DNA of 64,000 nt. Origin: Vibrio sp. Isolate34. GTDB taxonomy: Bacteria > Pseudomonadota > Gammaproteobacteria > Enterobacterales > Vibrionaceae. Below, piece by piece: positions 36,352-46,192 of the stretch. The notes under the pieces were generated by a model. The model saw only the letters and a program-made list of their open reading frames with translations. It did not search any database and had not been told where the DNA came from. Position numbers and translations under genes: made by a program. Each line of letters starts with the position of its first letter. Position 1 is the stretch's first letter. The stretch lies in contig NZ_JAKEUO010000006.1 in NCBI RefSeq assembly GCF_022397915.1, positions 182,371 to 246,370 of the forward strand, read 5' to 3'.

Positions 36352-37068
36352 ATGAACAAACTATTTAGATCACCTGCGGTTGACTGGCCATTTAAATTTG
36401 CTCAAAAGCTTGAGCGTGCGAGAGACGAACGCTTAAAGCATTTTTATAGCCAGCCTCTTCCTGCGCCTGATACGCCAATTTCAGAAGTAACCTTTTTGGC
36501 TGTCGACTTTGAAACAACGGGGTTAAACCCAAACAAAGACGGCATCATTACCATTGGCCTAGTGCCGTTTACGCTCAATCGCATCTACTTACGACAAGCG
36601 AAACACTGGACTCTGAGGCCAAAGCAGAAGTTGGAAGAAGAGTCCGTGGTGATTCATGGCATTACTCACAATGACATTATTGATGCGCCCGATCTTAGTG
36701 AAGTGTTAGACGAGATTCTTGAGTCTATGGCGGGACATATCCCAGTCGTTCACTATCGTCGCATTGAGCGTGACTTCTTAGATAACGCTCTGAAGGTACG
36801 ACTTGGCGAAGGAATTGAATTTCCAGTACTCGACACATTAGAGATTGAATCTCAAATCCAGAACAAACTGGCGGGCGGATTGTGGAACAAACTGAAAGGT
36901 AAGAAGCCCGCGTCTGTAAGGCTTGGTCAGAGTCGTCGTCGGTACCACCTACCCGACTACACACCGCATCACGCACTAACCGATGCTATTGCGACTGCAG
37001 AGCTACTCCAAGCGCAGATCGCTCATCACTTTGACTCTGAGATGCCGTTGAAGAGTTTCTGGCTCTAA
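36352..37068 (+). CDS. DnaQ-like 3'-5' exonuclease
   Basis: 238 residues with a DEDDh exonuclease fold. Exo I is VDFETTGLNP (~48-57); exo II lies near the HYRRIERDFLDN segment (~135); exo III has the catalytic His in HHALTDAIATAELL (~210). The N-terminal ~40 residues are an extension. It follows the cNMP/CBS/DUF294 gene by 5 bp, an arrangement I remember as recurrent in proteobacteria, suggesting a shared nucleotide-related job. It is not the replicative epsilon subunit: no C-terminal polymerase-binding segment is seen. Confidence 0.85.
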   Translation: MNKLFRSPAVDWPFKFAQKLERARDERLKHFYSQPLPAPDTPISEVTFLAVDFETTGLNPNKDGIITIGLVPFTLNRIYLRQAKHWTLRPKQKLEEESVVIHGITHNDIIDAPDLSEVLDEILESMAGHIPVVHYRRIERDFLDNALKVRLGEGIEFPVLDTLEIESQIQNKLAGGLWNKLKGKKPASVRLGQSRRRYHLPDYTPHHALTDAIATAELLQAQIAHHFDSEMPLKSFWL

Positions 37069-37105
37069 TTGAGTTAGGTAAGCTAGACATCAGTGACCAA
37101 AACAC

Positions 37106-37138
37106 AAAGCCCACTAACTTCCATTAGTTGGCTTTTTT
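37106..37138 (+). terminator. Terminator of the DUF294-exonuclease unit
   Basis: A stem of AAGCC and ACTAA paired with TTAGT and GGCTT, with one irregular base, precedes a T run 38 bp after the exonuclease stop. Confidence 0.7.
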
Positions 37139-37209
37139 ATTATTTATCATCTGAGTTTATACTGCTGTGTGAACTAACTTTAATGATCGCAGAAGGTAGT
37201 GAGAGCTGA

Positions 37210-39225
37210 CTATTTGCCTACTATAGGTAGAGCTTGGTAATAACGACGCTTTTGACGGTACATCTCTTCGTCCGCAGTGGTGAACAACTTCTCTACGTCG
37301 GTCGATTCTGTCGATGCTACACCAATTGAGAACCTAACGGGTATTCGCACACCCACTTCAGTCTCCACGGTCCAGTTAGCTTGGTCAGCGTATAACAACT
37401 TTGCTAGTTGATGAGGGTCTTGCGTTTTTTGAGCAGCAGGCGTCAAAGTAAGGACAGCGAACTCATCACCACCCAAACGATACAGATTACTACTATCGCT
37501 TAATCGGTTATCAATCACCTCAGCGCAACCTTTTATCAGCTCATCACCTACAGCATGCCCATAAAGATCGTTGGTCGTTTTTAATCCATTGATATCAATG
37601 ATCAGCAGAGACAAGCTTTCTTCTCTCTCAGTCGCGCGCTGCTTAGAAAAATCCAAATCTTCATCGAAGGCTTTTCGGTTGTAACAACCTGTCGACATGT
37701 TGATACGATTCATGTTTTCGAGCTCTATCCAGCCAGCTAACTGCTTTTGGTATAAGTCGAAAATCAGTAAGTCTTCCTCACCCAACAAATTAAAACTCTT
37801 AGAATAGAAGTAGCCAATCGTTGTCTCTTTTGAGTCTTTTAAAACCTTATAGCTGTTCGTAATCCCACTCACAGCAATATCACTATCAGCATTGCCGCCA
37901 TCAGCAACCTCTCTACCAGATACGGAGTTAAAGCTGAACTCCATTAGGCAGTCCGGAAGTAACGATTTCAGTTGTCGATTAACGTGTTCTGGAATTAATC
38001 GGTAATCAACACTTTGCCTCATGGAAGCAAACTTAACTATCTTCAGAATACGGTTTTTCTGCGACTCTTCACGAGCCAGTGAACGCGTTAAGCTACTCGT
38101 CTTCTCTTCAACCGTTTGCTCTAGCTGGGTGTTAAAGGTTTCAAGCTTGAGGTTGTTCTCTTTGATCTGCTGGTAAGCGGATCTCAACTGGTCATTACGT
38201 ACCGTCAGTTCACTCAGCTGACGCTGTATGCGAGACCACATTTTTTCCAACAAGCGGCTGAATGTGGTGAACTCGGTAAAACGATGTTCATCTGCGTTGT
38301 GCGTAGGTGGTTGGTTATTTGAGTAAGACTCTACCGAGCTAGTCAGTAGGTTTAGTTGTCTTGAAAAGGCGCGATTCAACAACAACGCAAAAACGATCGC
38401 GACGGCTAGTGTCACAAATAGGATTCGAACAAACACCACTTGGGATTGCTGCATCTCTTGTAAACGAGCACTGTCCGACACATGATGTCTCAGCGCCAAT
38501 GTTAACGCTTCTGAAAACAGCTTATTGTCGTTAGTGATTAACTTAGTGTCGGTATCCGCGAGTTGCTCACTAGCGGGAGCCAAATAATCAAACTCGACAG
38601 ACTCTTTGTCATATAGGAAAGGGGCTATTTTTGACTCTAATCGGTCATAGCCCATTAACACGACCAGATAACCTTGCGGCGTATAACTTGAGCCCTCAAT
38701 CAGTCGATACGGTAGGATCGGAGCAACAAAAGCGAGCCCTGCATTCGCTTTATCGGCAATATCTGACTCTACAAATTCGGTATGAAATTGCAGCCCTTGT
38801 TTAGAAGCTGTCCGCGGGCGCTTTATATCATCAAGCAACTGGCTTTGTTCGAAATGATACAAACTGCCTTTGCTGTCATAAATCGGCTTCCAGTTACGAT
38901 CTAATATATAGGTCGCCGACACGCTGTCTGCTAGCGCGTTGAAGCTCTCCATTTTGTCCCAAACCACGCTGGAGAAGAAGATATTCCCACCCGCTTTAAT
39001 CAGTGAACGATCTTGTGAGAACCACTGCGTAAGGCTCGCTGTAAGGCTGATCTGTTCTTGTACCGTTTGCTTGATACCCGCAGTTGAATTGGCAAGCTTG
39101 ATCTCTTTTTGTTCAAGCGAGCTTTCGTTTTGCTTATTCAATATCAGCTGCCCCGCGAAGTAAGCAGGTAACAGCGCGCAAGCCAATAACACCAAGCCCA
39201 TGCTGTATTTCAATGAGAGTTTCAA
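37210..39225 (-). CDS. Membrane GGDEF diguanylate cyclase
   Basis: 671 residues. A membrane helix near the N-terminus (~8-28), a periplasmic sensor domain (~30-260), a second helix (~265-290), a HAMP-like segment and a coiled coil (~340-400), a GAF-like stretch, and a C-terminal GGDEF domain with the intact RLGGDEFAVL active site (~605). The family makes cyclic di-GMP. It starts with TTG, which overlaps the stop codon of the upstream binding-protein gene, with GAGG 8 bases before it, so translation is coupled. The periplasmic partner probably controls this enzyme. Confidence 0.87.
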   Translation of the reverse strand: MKLSLKYSMGLVLLACALLPAYFAGQLILNKQNESSLEQKEIKLANSTAGIKQTVQEQISLTASLTQWFSQDRSLIKAGGNIFFSSVVWDKMESFNALADSVSATYILDRNWKPIYDSKGSLYHFEQSQLLDDIKRPRTASKQGLQFHTEFVESDIADKANAGLAFVAPILPYRLIEGSSYTPQGYLVVLMGYDRLESKIAPFLYDKESVEFDYLAPASEQLADTDTKLITNDNKLFSEALTLALRHHVSDSARLQEMQQSQVVFVRILFVTLAVAIVFALLLNRAFSRQLNLLTSSVESYSNNQPPTHNADEHRFTEFTTFSRLLEKMWSRIQRQLSELTVRNDQLRSAYQQIKENNLKLETFNTQLEQTVEEKTSSLTRSLAREESQKNRILKIVKFASMRQSVDYRLIPEHVNRQLKSLLPDCLMEFSFNSVSGREVADGGNADSDIAVSGITNSYKVLKDSKETTIGYFYSKSFNLLGEEDLLIFDLYQKQLAGWIELENMNRINMSTGCYNRKAFDEDLDFSKQRATEREESLSLLIIDINGLKTTNDLYGHAVGDELIKGCAEVIDNRLSDSSNLYRLGGDEFAVLTLTPAAQKTQDPHQLAKLLYADQANWTVETEVGVRIPVRFSIGVASTESTDVEKLFTTADEEMYRQKRRYYQALPIVGK

Positions 39226-40370
39226 TTGCCTGACCTCATGTTCGCTGAGTAGTACTCCACAAAGTCATCATAAAACTTGTGCAGTTCTTGCTTAGGCATA
39301 TCCGATTTGTATCGCTCATAGGCTCTTGCAGAAGCTTCCCAGACAATCGCCATATTGTAATCGCTCGACATCATTTGCGACGACTGAAATTCATCGTACA
39401 TGTTAGAAAAGGTCATGTTGCCTTCTTCGACACGGCGTAAATTCACTTCACGAAATGGCGAGATCATTGCGTTAGAGTGCGCTAAATAAGTAAAGCTGTT
39501 CGACTGTAAGTACTGAACCACCTGTTTTAGTGCTTCTCTTTTATTTGGGTTATCCATGCCTTTTTGTGTAATCGCGAAAATCTTAGCGCCACTGAATGAA
39601 GACATTGCTTTATCGCGGTAGGTTGGCAAAGAGCCCACGTGTAACTGGTCACCATAAGCCTGATTCAATTCACCGAATGCCCAATCCCCATCAATTAAAA
39701 ACTCAACGTCACCATCGATGAAACGCTGCCTTGCACAAACTTCATTGCAAGACGCTTCAATGACCTGGGCCTTCTCAAGTTTATCGATGAATTCGAAAAT
39801 AGAGACCAAACCTTCCCCGTCGACATTCCTTGATGAGAGTATGTCGTGAGAAAACAGCTGGAAAAATGCCAGATAGAAGTACATGTTCGGATTTGGGAAA
39901 AGAAGACTGGCACGCTTCGACTCAGAAGACCGTTGAATCAACTCTTCCCAACTAATGGCATGGTCTTGTGGCTTGTTCGAATACAGAACTAACTGATTAC
40001 CGATTCCTACCGGCAGGGCCTTGAGTTCACCATTGATCACTACAGCATCCTGTGCCTTTTTCTCGTAGCGTGAAGTATCGATCCAAGCAGAAGGCAACGT
40101 CGACAGTTCAATGTATTCCGTTAACCCTAAAAAGTCAGATGGCACCCAGATAGCATCAGGAAACGTATTGTCTCTCGGATCCGCAATAAGAAGCTCTGAA
40201 CGTATACTGTTTATATCAAATGGGCGTATCTCGACGCGATGCTCAGTCATCGATTCAATATGTTCTTTAACGTAACCAGATGCTTCGTAATTGATACCTG
40301 CCCATATTTCAAGCGTAGACGCGCAAGTAAACACCGGAAACAGCACCGTTAATATACTCAAAAGTCTCAC
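39222..40370 (-). CDS. Periplasmic solute-binding protein paired with GGDEF enzyme
   Basis: 382 residues from a GTG with an ideal GAGG site 8 bases upstream. The signal peptide then begins VRLLSILTVLFPVFTCAS with cleavage before TLEIWAG; a longer frame from 40424 lacks a ribosome site and hides the signal. It resembles family 1 (maltose/spermidine-type) ABC binding proteins, with EFLIDGDWAFGELN near the second lobe. No permease or ATPase gene is nearby. The coupled GGDEF gene suggests a sensor role like NspS with MbaA. The ligand is unknown. Confidence 0.8.
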   Translation of the reverse strand: MRLLSILTVLFPVFTCASTLEIWAGINYEASGYVKEHIESMTEHRVEIRPFDINSIRSELLIADPRDNTFPDAIWVPSDFLGLTEYIELSTLPSAWIDTSRYEKKAQDAVVINGELKALPVGIGNQLVLYSNKPQDHAISWEELIQRSSESKRASLLFPNPNMYFYLAFFQLFSHDILSSRNVDGEGLVSIFEFIDKLEKAQVIEASCNEVCARQRFIDGDVEFLIDGDWAFGELNQAYGDQLHVGSLPTYRDKAMSSFSGAKIFAITQKGMDNPNKREALKQVVQYLQSNSFTYLAHSNAMISPFREVNLRRVEEGNMTFSNMYDEFQSSQMMSSDYNMAIVWEASARAYERYKSDMPKQELHKFYDDFVEYYSANMRSGN

Positions 40371-40756
40371 ACCTAATTCCTCATGGTGATAAATATCATG
40401 TCTCGAAGTTACGTCATAAGTCATCGGTAATAGGATGACATCAACAGTTGGGGTTCATCGCCGTTTTGAGGCAAGACGTTATATAGTAAAAGGTCAATAA
40501 TAAACAGAAAAACCACGCTTTCTATTGGCTATTGTTATTGATTGTTTTTATTGGTGCTTAGTTGCTCTCCCCCGATACCAACTAAGCACTTTGTCATTCG
40601 CTTTACTCTGAACGATAGAGTGCAACACATCATACCCTTTATGAACTCTCAGGCAAAAAAAAAAAAAATGCCGCAAAAGCGGCATTCATCTCGTTTGGGA
40701 CATTCGACACGATACAAAGCAAATAAGCGATGTATCAATCAAAGTCTTGTCATTGA
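40371..40756. other. Intergenic region SBP / serC
   Basis: 386 bp. It contains the serC terminator and its 14-A run. The rest is AT-rich with no clear ORF; a promoter for the SBP-GGDEF unit is expected near its left end. Confidence 0.5.
40655..40686 (-). terminator. Terminator of serC with 14-base T tract
   Basis: On the minus strand, AATGCCGC and GCGGCATT form a hairpin followed by 14 consecutive T (A 40655-40668 on the plus strand), an unusually long homopolymer. Confidence 0.9.
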
Positions 40757-41851
40757 TTAAGCGTATTTCTCTTCGAAATCTTTCATGAAGCTTACAAGAG
40801 CTTGAACGCCTTCTAGAGACATCGCGTTGTAAAGCGAAGCTCTCATGCCGCCCACCGCTCTGTGGCCTTTTAGTGATTTAAGACCCGCTGCATCCGCCAA
40901 CTCTAAGAATTTACCGTCTAGCTCTGGTTTCGCTAGTTGGAATGGCACGTTCATTCTTGAACGGTTTGCTGTGTGAACGTCGTTCTTGTAGAAAGCAGAA
41001 TCATCAATGGCGTTGTAAAGTAGCGCTGCTTTTTCTTGGTTAACACGCTCCATCGCTTCTACACCACCTTGAGCTTTCAACCATTTGAAAACTAAGCCAG
41101 ATAGGTACCAAGCATAGGTTGGTGGCGTGTTAAACATTGAGTCTTTTTCAGCAAGCACTTTGTAATTCAGGATGCTTGGCAATACTTCGTTCGCAAGCTC
41201 CAAAAGATCATCACGTACGATGGCAATACAGATACCCGCCGGGCCAATGTTCTTTTGAGCGCCAGCGTAGATAACGCCGTACTGAGACACATCAATCTTG
41301 CGAGACAGAATGTTAGATGACATATCCGCTACGATTGGTTTGTCCGTTTGTGGAAGCTCACTGATCTCAATACCATCGATTGTTTCATTTGGACAAAAGT
41401 GCACGTATGCCGCTTCTGGGTCGATTTTCCAATCTTTAGCTGGAACAACAGCCGCTTTGCCGTCAATTGACGTCTTAGCGTTAAATACGTCGATTTCACA
41501 GTACTTGCTTGCTTCAGTTACTGCACTTTCAGCCCAGTAACCAGCATCAATGTAAGTCGCCTTTGTCGCATCACCTAGAAGGTTTAGAGGAACAGCAGCG
41601 AATTGAGCACGAGCGCCCCCCTGACAGAAAAGCACTTTGTAGTTGTCTGGGATGTTCAGAAGATCACGTAGGTCTTGCTCAGACTCATCGGCAACCTGAA
41701 TAAATTCTTTGCTGCGATGGCTGATTTCCATAACGGAAGTACCTAAACCATTCCAATCAATGAAGTCAGCTTGTGCTTGTTTCATTACCGGTTTAGGCAG
41801 TGCCGCTGGGCCAGCACTAAAGTTGAATACGTTATCTAATGTAAGTTCCAT
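40757..41851 (-). CDS. serC: Phosphoserine aminotransferase
   Basis: 364 residues from the chosen ATG, close to E. coli SerC (362). The N-terminal [12 protein letters not shown] and [19 protein letters not shown] are diagnostic, and the PLP lysine is in [11 protein letters not shown]. It makes 3-phosphoserine in serine synthesis and serves a parallel step in pyridoxal phosphate synthesis. The frame is open 60 bases further upstream, but family alignment supports MELTLDN as the start. GGAG lies 11 bases before it. Confidence 0.94.
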   Translation of the reverse strand: MELTLDNVFNFSAGPAALPKPVMKQAQADFIDWNGLGTSVMEISHRSKEFIQVADESEQDLRDLLNIPDNYKVLFCQGGARAQFAAVPLNLLGDATKATYIDAGYWAESAVTEASKYCEIDVFNAKTSIDGKAAVVPAKDWKIDPEAAYVHFCPNETIDGIEISELPQTDKPIVADMSSNILSRKIDVSQYGVIYAGAQKNIGPAGICIAIVRDDLLELANEVLPSILNYKVLAEKDSMFNTPPTYAWYLSGLVFKWLKAQGGVEAMERVNQEKAALLYNAIDDSAFYKNDVHTANRSRMNVPFQLAKPELDGKFLELADAAGLKSLKGHRAVGGMRASLYNAMSLEGVQALVSFMKDFEEKYA

Positions 41852-41920
41852 GGGGATCATTGCTCCTGCTAAATAATAACTATGCAAGTAATACCATGTT
41901 TTACCCAACATAAAAACAAC

Positions 41921-41944
41921 AAAAGAGGTCTTAAGACCTCTTTT
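41921..41944 (-). terminator. Palindromic terminator between DUF945 gene and serC
   Basis: AAAAGAGGTCTT followed by its exact complement gives a 24-bp perfect palindrome, 70 bp past the DUF945 stop. It can form a hairpin on either strand. Confidence 0.65.
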
Positions 41945-42014
41945 GTTTTGTACCGTATAAAATGTTTAAACTTAATCCGCCAAATCACCCTATCAGTATT
42001 AACCTTTGCTCTGT

Positions 42015-43277
42015 TTATTGAACAAAAGCAGGCATAAGTAGCGCGATTAATGGAATTTCTTGTCCATTTTCAAACACTAGGTTTCCATTTTCTAGGTCGG
42101 CACTGATTTCATAACCACTTTCGGTTTCTTTGATCATTTCCATCACGATTAACTCATCGATGCCTTCGCGAATGAATGGGTATTCTTCAACCAACTCATT
42201 TGAGAAACTAGAATGAACATTACCCGTCAGTGCAGGAACGATCATTGACGGGTTGCTGCTGATGTTTTCTGTGCCTTCCGGTACGCTCACCAACCATTTA
42301 GATTCAAACTGGCCTTTGCCTAACTCTAGTGACATGTTGTTCATTGAAAGGTCGAAGCCTTTAGCAAACAGTACGTCGATGAATGGAATGATCTCAGCAA
42401 CGTCTTCTTGAGTCATAACTGGATTCGATTGGTAGATCTCAAAGATCTTCTCAAACGATTGGCTGTCCAGTTTCGACATTTCAAAATCAACGTTTAGGTT
42501 ATTCAACTGGCCTTCATTGGTTTCGATGTTTGCGATATCGAGTTTAAGATTGCTGCGCAGGCGCTTAGTCGCTTCGTCTAGATGCGATTCAAAATCATAC
42601 TTAGAATTTTCGATCGTCATGAATGGTTGCATTGTTGAATCTGTAACCAAAAAGCTATCGATCGTAAAGTTCTGTGTACCTAACCAGTAACCTTTCGCTT
42701 GCTGGCCTGAACCAACGCCTTTCAGATTAGACAGCGTTACCTCTTCACCCGTTTCAAAATCAATTTGAACCGAAGGGATAGAAAGCTCGTAATCCACTTG
42801 GCCTAACACAGTCGCGTGGCCAGACAGGTTCGATTTCGTGATAGATACTGAAGTACCATTCTCATCAGAACCTTGATGATTGAACTGGCTTAACTCGAAG
42901 TTGAAGTCCGTGTTGCCGTTTAGTTCCGTGCTGGTAGTCAGAGTAAGAGGCAGAATGTCAGCGTTCTCAAACGTTGATAGCGCGTTTAAGCTCACTAAAC
43001 CGTGGCTAACCGCACTATTAATGACAAACTCACTAGGTAAGCCATCAATCGCAAGTTGCTCTTTCAGGCTTTCATCGGTCACTGTTACACGAGTGGTGAC
43101 ATTAGAAGACAAGTAACCTCTATCGTATTCCACGATCTCAGCTTGAATGCTTGAATTGTTAAGCTTTGCAACGCCATCAGTAATCGCGTTTTGTCCAATT
43201 TGCCCAACCGCTAGTGGCCAACAAAGTGCCAATGAGATTGCTCCGCCGATTGCGCCAATTTTTCTTAACTGTTCCAT
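42015..43277 (-). CDS. YdgA-like DUF945 protein
   Basis: 420 residues with an N-terminal hydrophobic segment (residues 8-26), either an uncleaved anchor or a signal sequence. A long periplasmic beta-rich body follows, with repeated NLKG, NLNVDFE and DLENG-type strands. Size and pattern fit the DUF945 family (E. coli YdgA is larger, ~500). The cellular role is not established; family members are linked to the cell envelope. It is transcribed alone ahead of serC. Confidence 0.78.
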   Translation of the reverse strand: MEQLRKIGAIGGAISLALCWPLAVGQIGQNAITDGVAKLNNSSIQAEIVEYDRGYLSSNVTTRVTVTDESLKEQLAIDGLPSEFVINSAVSHGLVSLNALSTFENADILPLTLTTSTELNGNTDFNFELSQFNHQGSDENGTSVSITKSNLSGHATVLGQVDYELSIPSVQIDFETGEEVTLSNLKGVGSGQQAKGYWLGTQNFTIDSFLVTDSTMQPFMTIENSKYDFESHLDEATKRLRSNLKLDIANIETNEGQLNNLNVDFEMSKLDSQSFEKIFEIYQSNPVMTQEDVAEIIPFIDVLFAKGFDLSMNNMSLELGKGQFESKWLVSVPEGTENISSNPSMIVPALTGNVHSSFSNELVEEYPFIREGIDELIVMEMIKETESGYEISADLENGNLVFENGQEIPLIALLMPAFVQ

Positions 43278-43461
43278 GAGTTCTCTTTCTACACGTGTCT
43301 GTTTTTTTTTAGTCTAACCCATCAGTCGCAAACAAGAAACATTGAGTTAAATCAGTCTATTGCTCGATACTTCAATTCCCTCAACAAATTAACGGCTAGC
43401 TCTCATCCTTATTGAAGACTTCTTGATAGGCTAGAAGCGTCGCTACTACTAAGGTAAAGCC

Positions 43462-45405
43462 GTGAATCAATACGCTGTTATTTGTTTAGACAATAATCCG
43501 GTTAGCATTGAAAGAATACGCTCGGAGCTCGCTCCGCTATCTTGTGTATTCGACATTTATACTGCCGAGAACATAGAAGACGCGCACCACGCATTAGAAG
43601 ATATCCATGATCATAACCAGACCGTTGCCTTGGTGATCACTCATCATCACTCTGAGTTTAATGGCGTGCAATTTCTGATTGAACTTGAACAGCTCCCTCA
43701 TAGTAATACTGCTAGAACCATCTTGGTCAGCGCCTCGTCAGACATTCAATCGATCCTGACGGCAGTAAACGAAGGTAGACTCAACCACTGCTTAACCAAA
43801 CCGGTTCAAGATCAGGTGCTCTTCAAGTCAGCACAAAAAGAGTTGACGTCTTTTGTTATTCAATACGACTCTGAAAATCTGTTGTCTTACAGCGACGCAC
43901 TCGACCAGCAGCGTTTACTCAGAGCACACATCGAACAAAAGATTCAATCATTCCAATCTGGATTCATTCATGACTACCACCAGCTTTCTGATAATGCCCT
44001 TGCCGAGCGTGTCGTCAGTGCCTTGCAGGAAGTCTTCTCTAAAGATGACAAGTCCAAAGCGATTCGTGATTACTCACCAGAACACTTATTAACGGTTGAA
44101 GGTGAAGACAATCGCTTCCTATGGTTAATTATTGAAGGCGAAGTGGCACTCTACAAAAAAGATGAATTGGGACAACAGAGAGAGGTTGTACGTCACTCTA
44201 AAGGTAACATTGTTGGCGGGATGTCATTCGTGACAGGTGAACCTTCTTTCTCTACTGGAATCACTCTTACTCAAACACGGGTGATTAAGCTTGATAAAGA
44301 CAGTTTTGCCCAGGTAATGCATTCCAACAATACCCTACTTCCTCTATTTACCAATCTATTGCTGCGTCACTTCAATCGACGATTACAGCGAAGTATCACC
44401 AATAAAATCAAGCTGCAACAAACACTCGAGTCACTGGAATCTGCCCACCAGCAATTGATCGAAAAAGAGAAGATGGCGATGTTGGGTCAACTCGTAGCAG
44501 GCGTTGCTCACGAACTGAATAATCCGATTGCAGCTATATTGCGTAGCATTGAAACCCTATCAGAACACCTAGACCAGATACTTGAGAACTCGTCACTCTC
44601 TGAATCAAATAAAGGGACTGACGTATTAGCGCATTCAAAACTAGCGAAACCACTATCCACAGCGCAAGAAAGACAACTGGTAAAACACCTTACATCGACC
44701 ATCGATGATCGTGCTCTGGCCAAAAAAGCAGTGAGACTCAACTTAAGCCAAGACGCTGCGGTTTTAGATACCTTGAAAGATTCCCCTGTCGCAGGCAAAG
44801 AGCTACTCAATGACTTAGAGCATTATCATTATGTCGGGAACTCTATCCGCTCAATCAAAGTGTGTAGTAAACGTATTGCCGATATGGTCAAAAGCCTAAA
44901 AAGCTATGCCCGAGAAGATGAAGAAGTGCGTCACTATGCGGATATCCATGAAGGGCTCGAAGATACCTTAGTGATCTTTGAAAACAGACTGAAGCATCAC
45001 CAACTCGAAAAGCACTACGACACCGATTTACCGCCTTTGTTATGCCAGTCGCTTGCGCTGCAACAAGTGTGGACCAACCTTCTCTCTAATGCACTTGATG
45101 CGCTTTCGGAGCGAGGCAAAGTCTCTATCACTACCTCTCAAGAAACTAAAGGTGATGATACTTTTCTGGTGGTGCAAATATCAGACACCGGCCATGGTAT
45201 CGCCAAAGAAGACATCAACACTATTTTCAACCCAAATTTCACCACCAAAAAAGAAGGCAACTTTGGTTTAGGGATTGGGTTGTCCATTTCTCAACAAATC
45301 GTTTCGGCTCATCAAGGGTTTATTTTGGTGGAGTCTGAGGTAGGTAGCCGTACTCACATGCAAGTATGGCTTCCATTCAAACAAGAAGGAGCACCTCATG
45401 AATAA
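43462..45405 (+). CDS. Receiver-like / cNMP-like / histidine kinase fusion
   Basis: 647 residues, cytoplasmic. The receiver-like domain (1-135) lacks the phospho-Asp: the segment is LVITHHHSEFNG, where its partner gene has LILCDHIMPEKTG. A cNMP-like domain (~190-320; WLIIEGEVALYKK) and a coiled coil follow. A histidine kinase has H in GVAHELNNPIAA (~347), a ~130-residue insertion, N box NLLSNALDAL and G boxes DTGHGIAKED and FGLGIGLSIS. The GTG start has AAGG 7 bases before. It overlaps the next gene, a complete response regulator, by 8 bp. Confidence 0.85.
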   Translation: MNQYAVICLDNNPVSIERIRSELAPLSCVFDIYTAENIEDAHHALEDIHDHNQTVALVITHHHSEFNGVQFLIELEQLPHSNTARTILVSASSDIQSILTAVNEGRLNHCLTKPVQDQVLFKSAQKELTSFVIQYDSENLLSYSDALDQQRLLRAHIEQKIQSFQSGFIHDYHQLSDNALAERVVSALQEVFSKDDKSKAIRDYSPEHLLTVEGEDNRFLWLIIEGEVALYKKDELGQQREVVRHSKGNIVGGMSFVTGEPSFSTGITLTQTRVIKLDKDSFAQVMHSNNTLLPLFTNLLLRHFNRRLQRSITNKIKLQQTLESLESAHQQLIEKEKMAMLGQLVAGVAHELNNPIAAILRSIETLSEHLDQILENSSLSESNKGTDVLAHSKLAKPLSTAQERQLVKHLTSTIDDRALAKKAVRLNLSQDAAVLDTLKDSPVAGKELLNDLEHYHYVGNSIRSIKVCSKRIADMVKSLKSYAREDEEVRHYADIHEGLEDTLVIFENRLKHHQLEKHYDTDLPPLLCQSLALQQVWTNLLSNALDALSERGKVSITTSQETKGDDTFLVVQISDTGHGIAKEDINTIFNPNFTTKKEGNFGLGIGLSISQQIVSAHQGFILVESEVGSRTHMQVWLPFKQEGAPHE

Positions 45406-45895
45406 GTACCTAATTTTATGTGTCGATGATGAACCTGAAGTTCTCAACAGTGTGCTTCAAGATCTAGCGGTATTTGAAGAAAACTTTATCGTTGAAGGGG
45501 CTGAATCGGTCGATGAAGCCAATCAAGTCATTAAAGAAATGGGACAAGATGGTATCAAGCTCGCTTTGATCTTGTGTGACCACATCATGCCAGAAAAAAC
45601 CGGCATCGATTTTCTTATTGAACTGAATCAGCAAGAGTCGACAAAGCCAACACGTAAGCTGCTGCTCACCGGGCAAGCAGGATTGGAAGATACGGTCACC
45701 GCCATTAATAACGCGGCTCTCGACTTTTATATCTCCAAACCTTGGCAAGGCGATCAACTCAGAGACACCATTACCCAGCAGCTGACCGACTATGTTATTG
45801 CGAACGATAAGCAACTACTTAACTGGACAGCCATTTTAGATACTGAGCGCATCCTTACTTCAATGGCAGACAAACGAACAAGCTTTGGTGAATAG
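45398..45895 (+). CDS. Response regulator receiver protein
   Basis: 165 residues. A complete receiver domain: acidic pocket CVDDEPEV (~9-12), phospho-Asp in ILCDHIMP (~62), Thr in LLLTGQAG (~89), Lys in ISKPW (~112). A ~35-residue tail follows with no DNA-binding or enzymatic output domain. It overlaps the kinase gene by 8 bp and is evidently its phosphoryl acceptor. The TGQAGLEDTVTAINN-type segment resembles receivers that act with HD-GYP or relay proteins, but no output is nearby. Confidence 0.85.
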   Translation: MNKYLILCVDDEPEVLNSVLQDLAVFEENFIVEGAESVDEANQVIKEMGQDGIKLALILCDHIMPEKTGIDFLIELNQQESTKPTRKLLLTGQAGLEDTVTAINNAALDFYISKPWQGDQLRDTITQQLTDYVIANDKQLLNWTAILDTERILTSMADKRTSFGE

Positions 45896-46192
45896 CGCTA
45901 ACGACGAGCAGCCTGTAATAGGCAATGAGAAAAGCGGTATCCGATATAAGAACGGATCGAATACATATAAATTTTGGATAATTCGTTCGTCTATTTTTCT
46001 TATTTGCGCTAAAACATGAGATCTCCGTTACAGACTGACCCTTAATTTGCTTATTTTTTAACTAAATGAGTAAGGATTTACATTTTAATGGATTACTTTT
46101 CCGCGAGTTAGATTAAACTGTCTCAATGTTTATGGTTTGCCTGATTTTTCTCAAACCAAAGGAATTAACACTAATAAAGGTTTACGGTCGTT

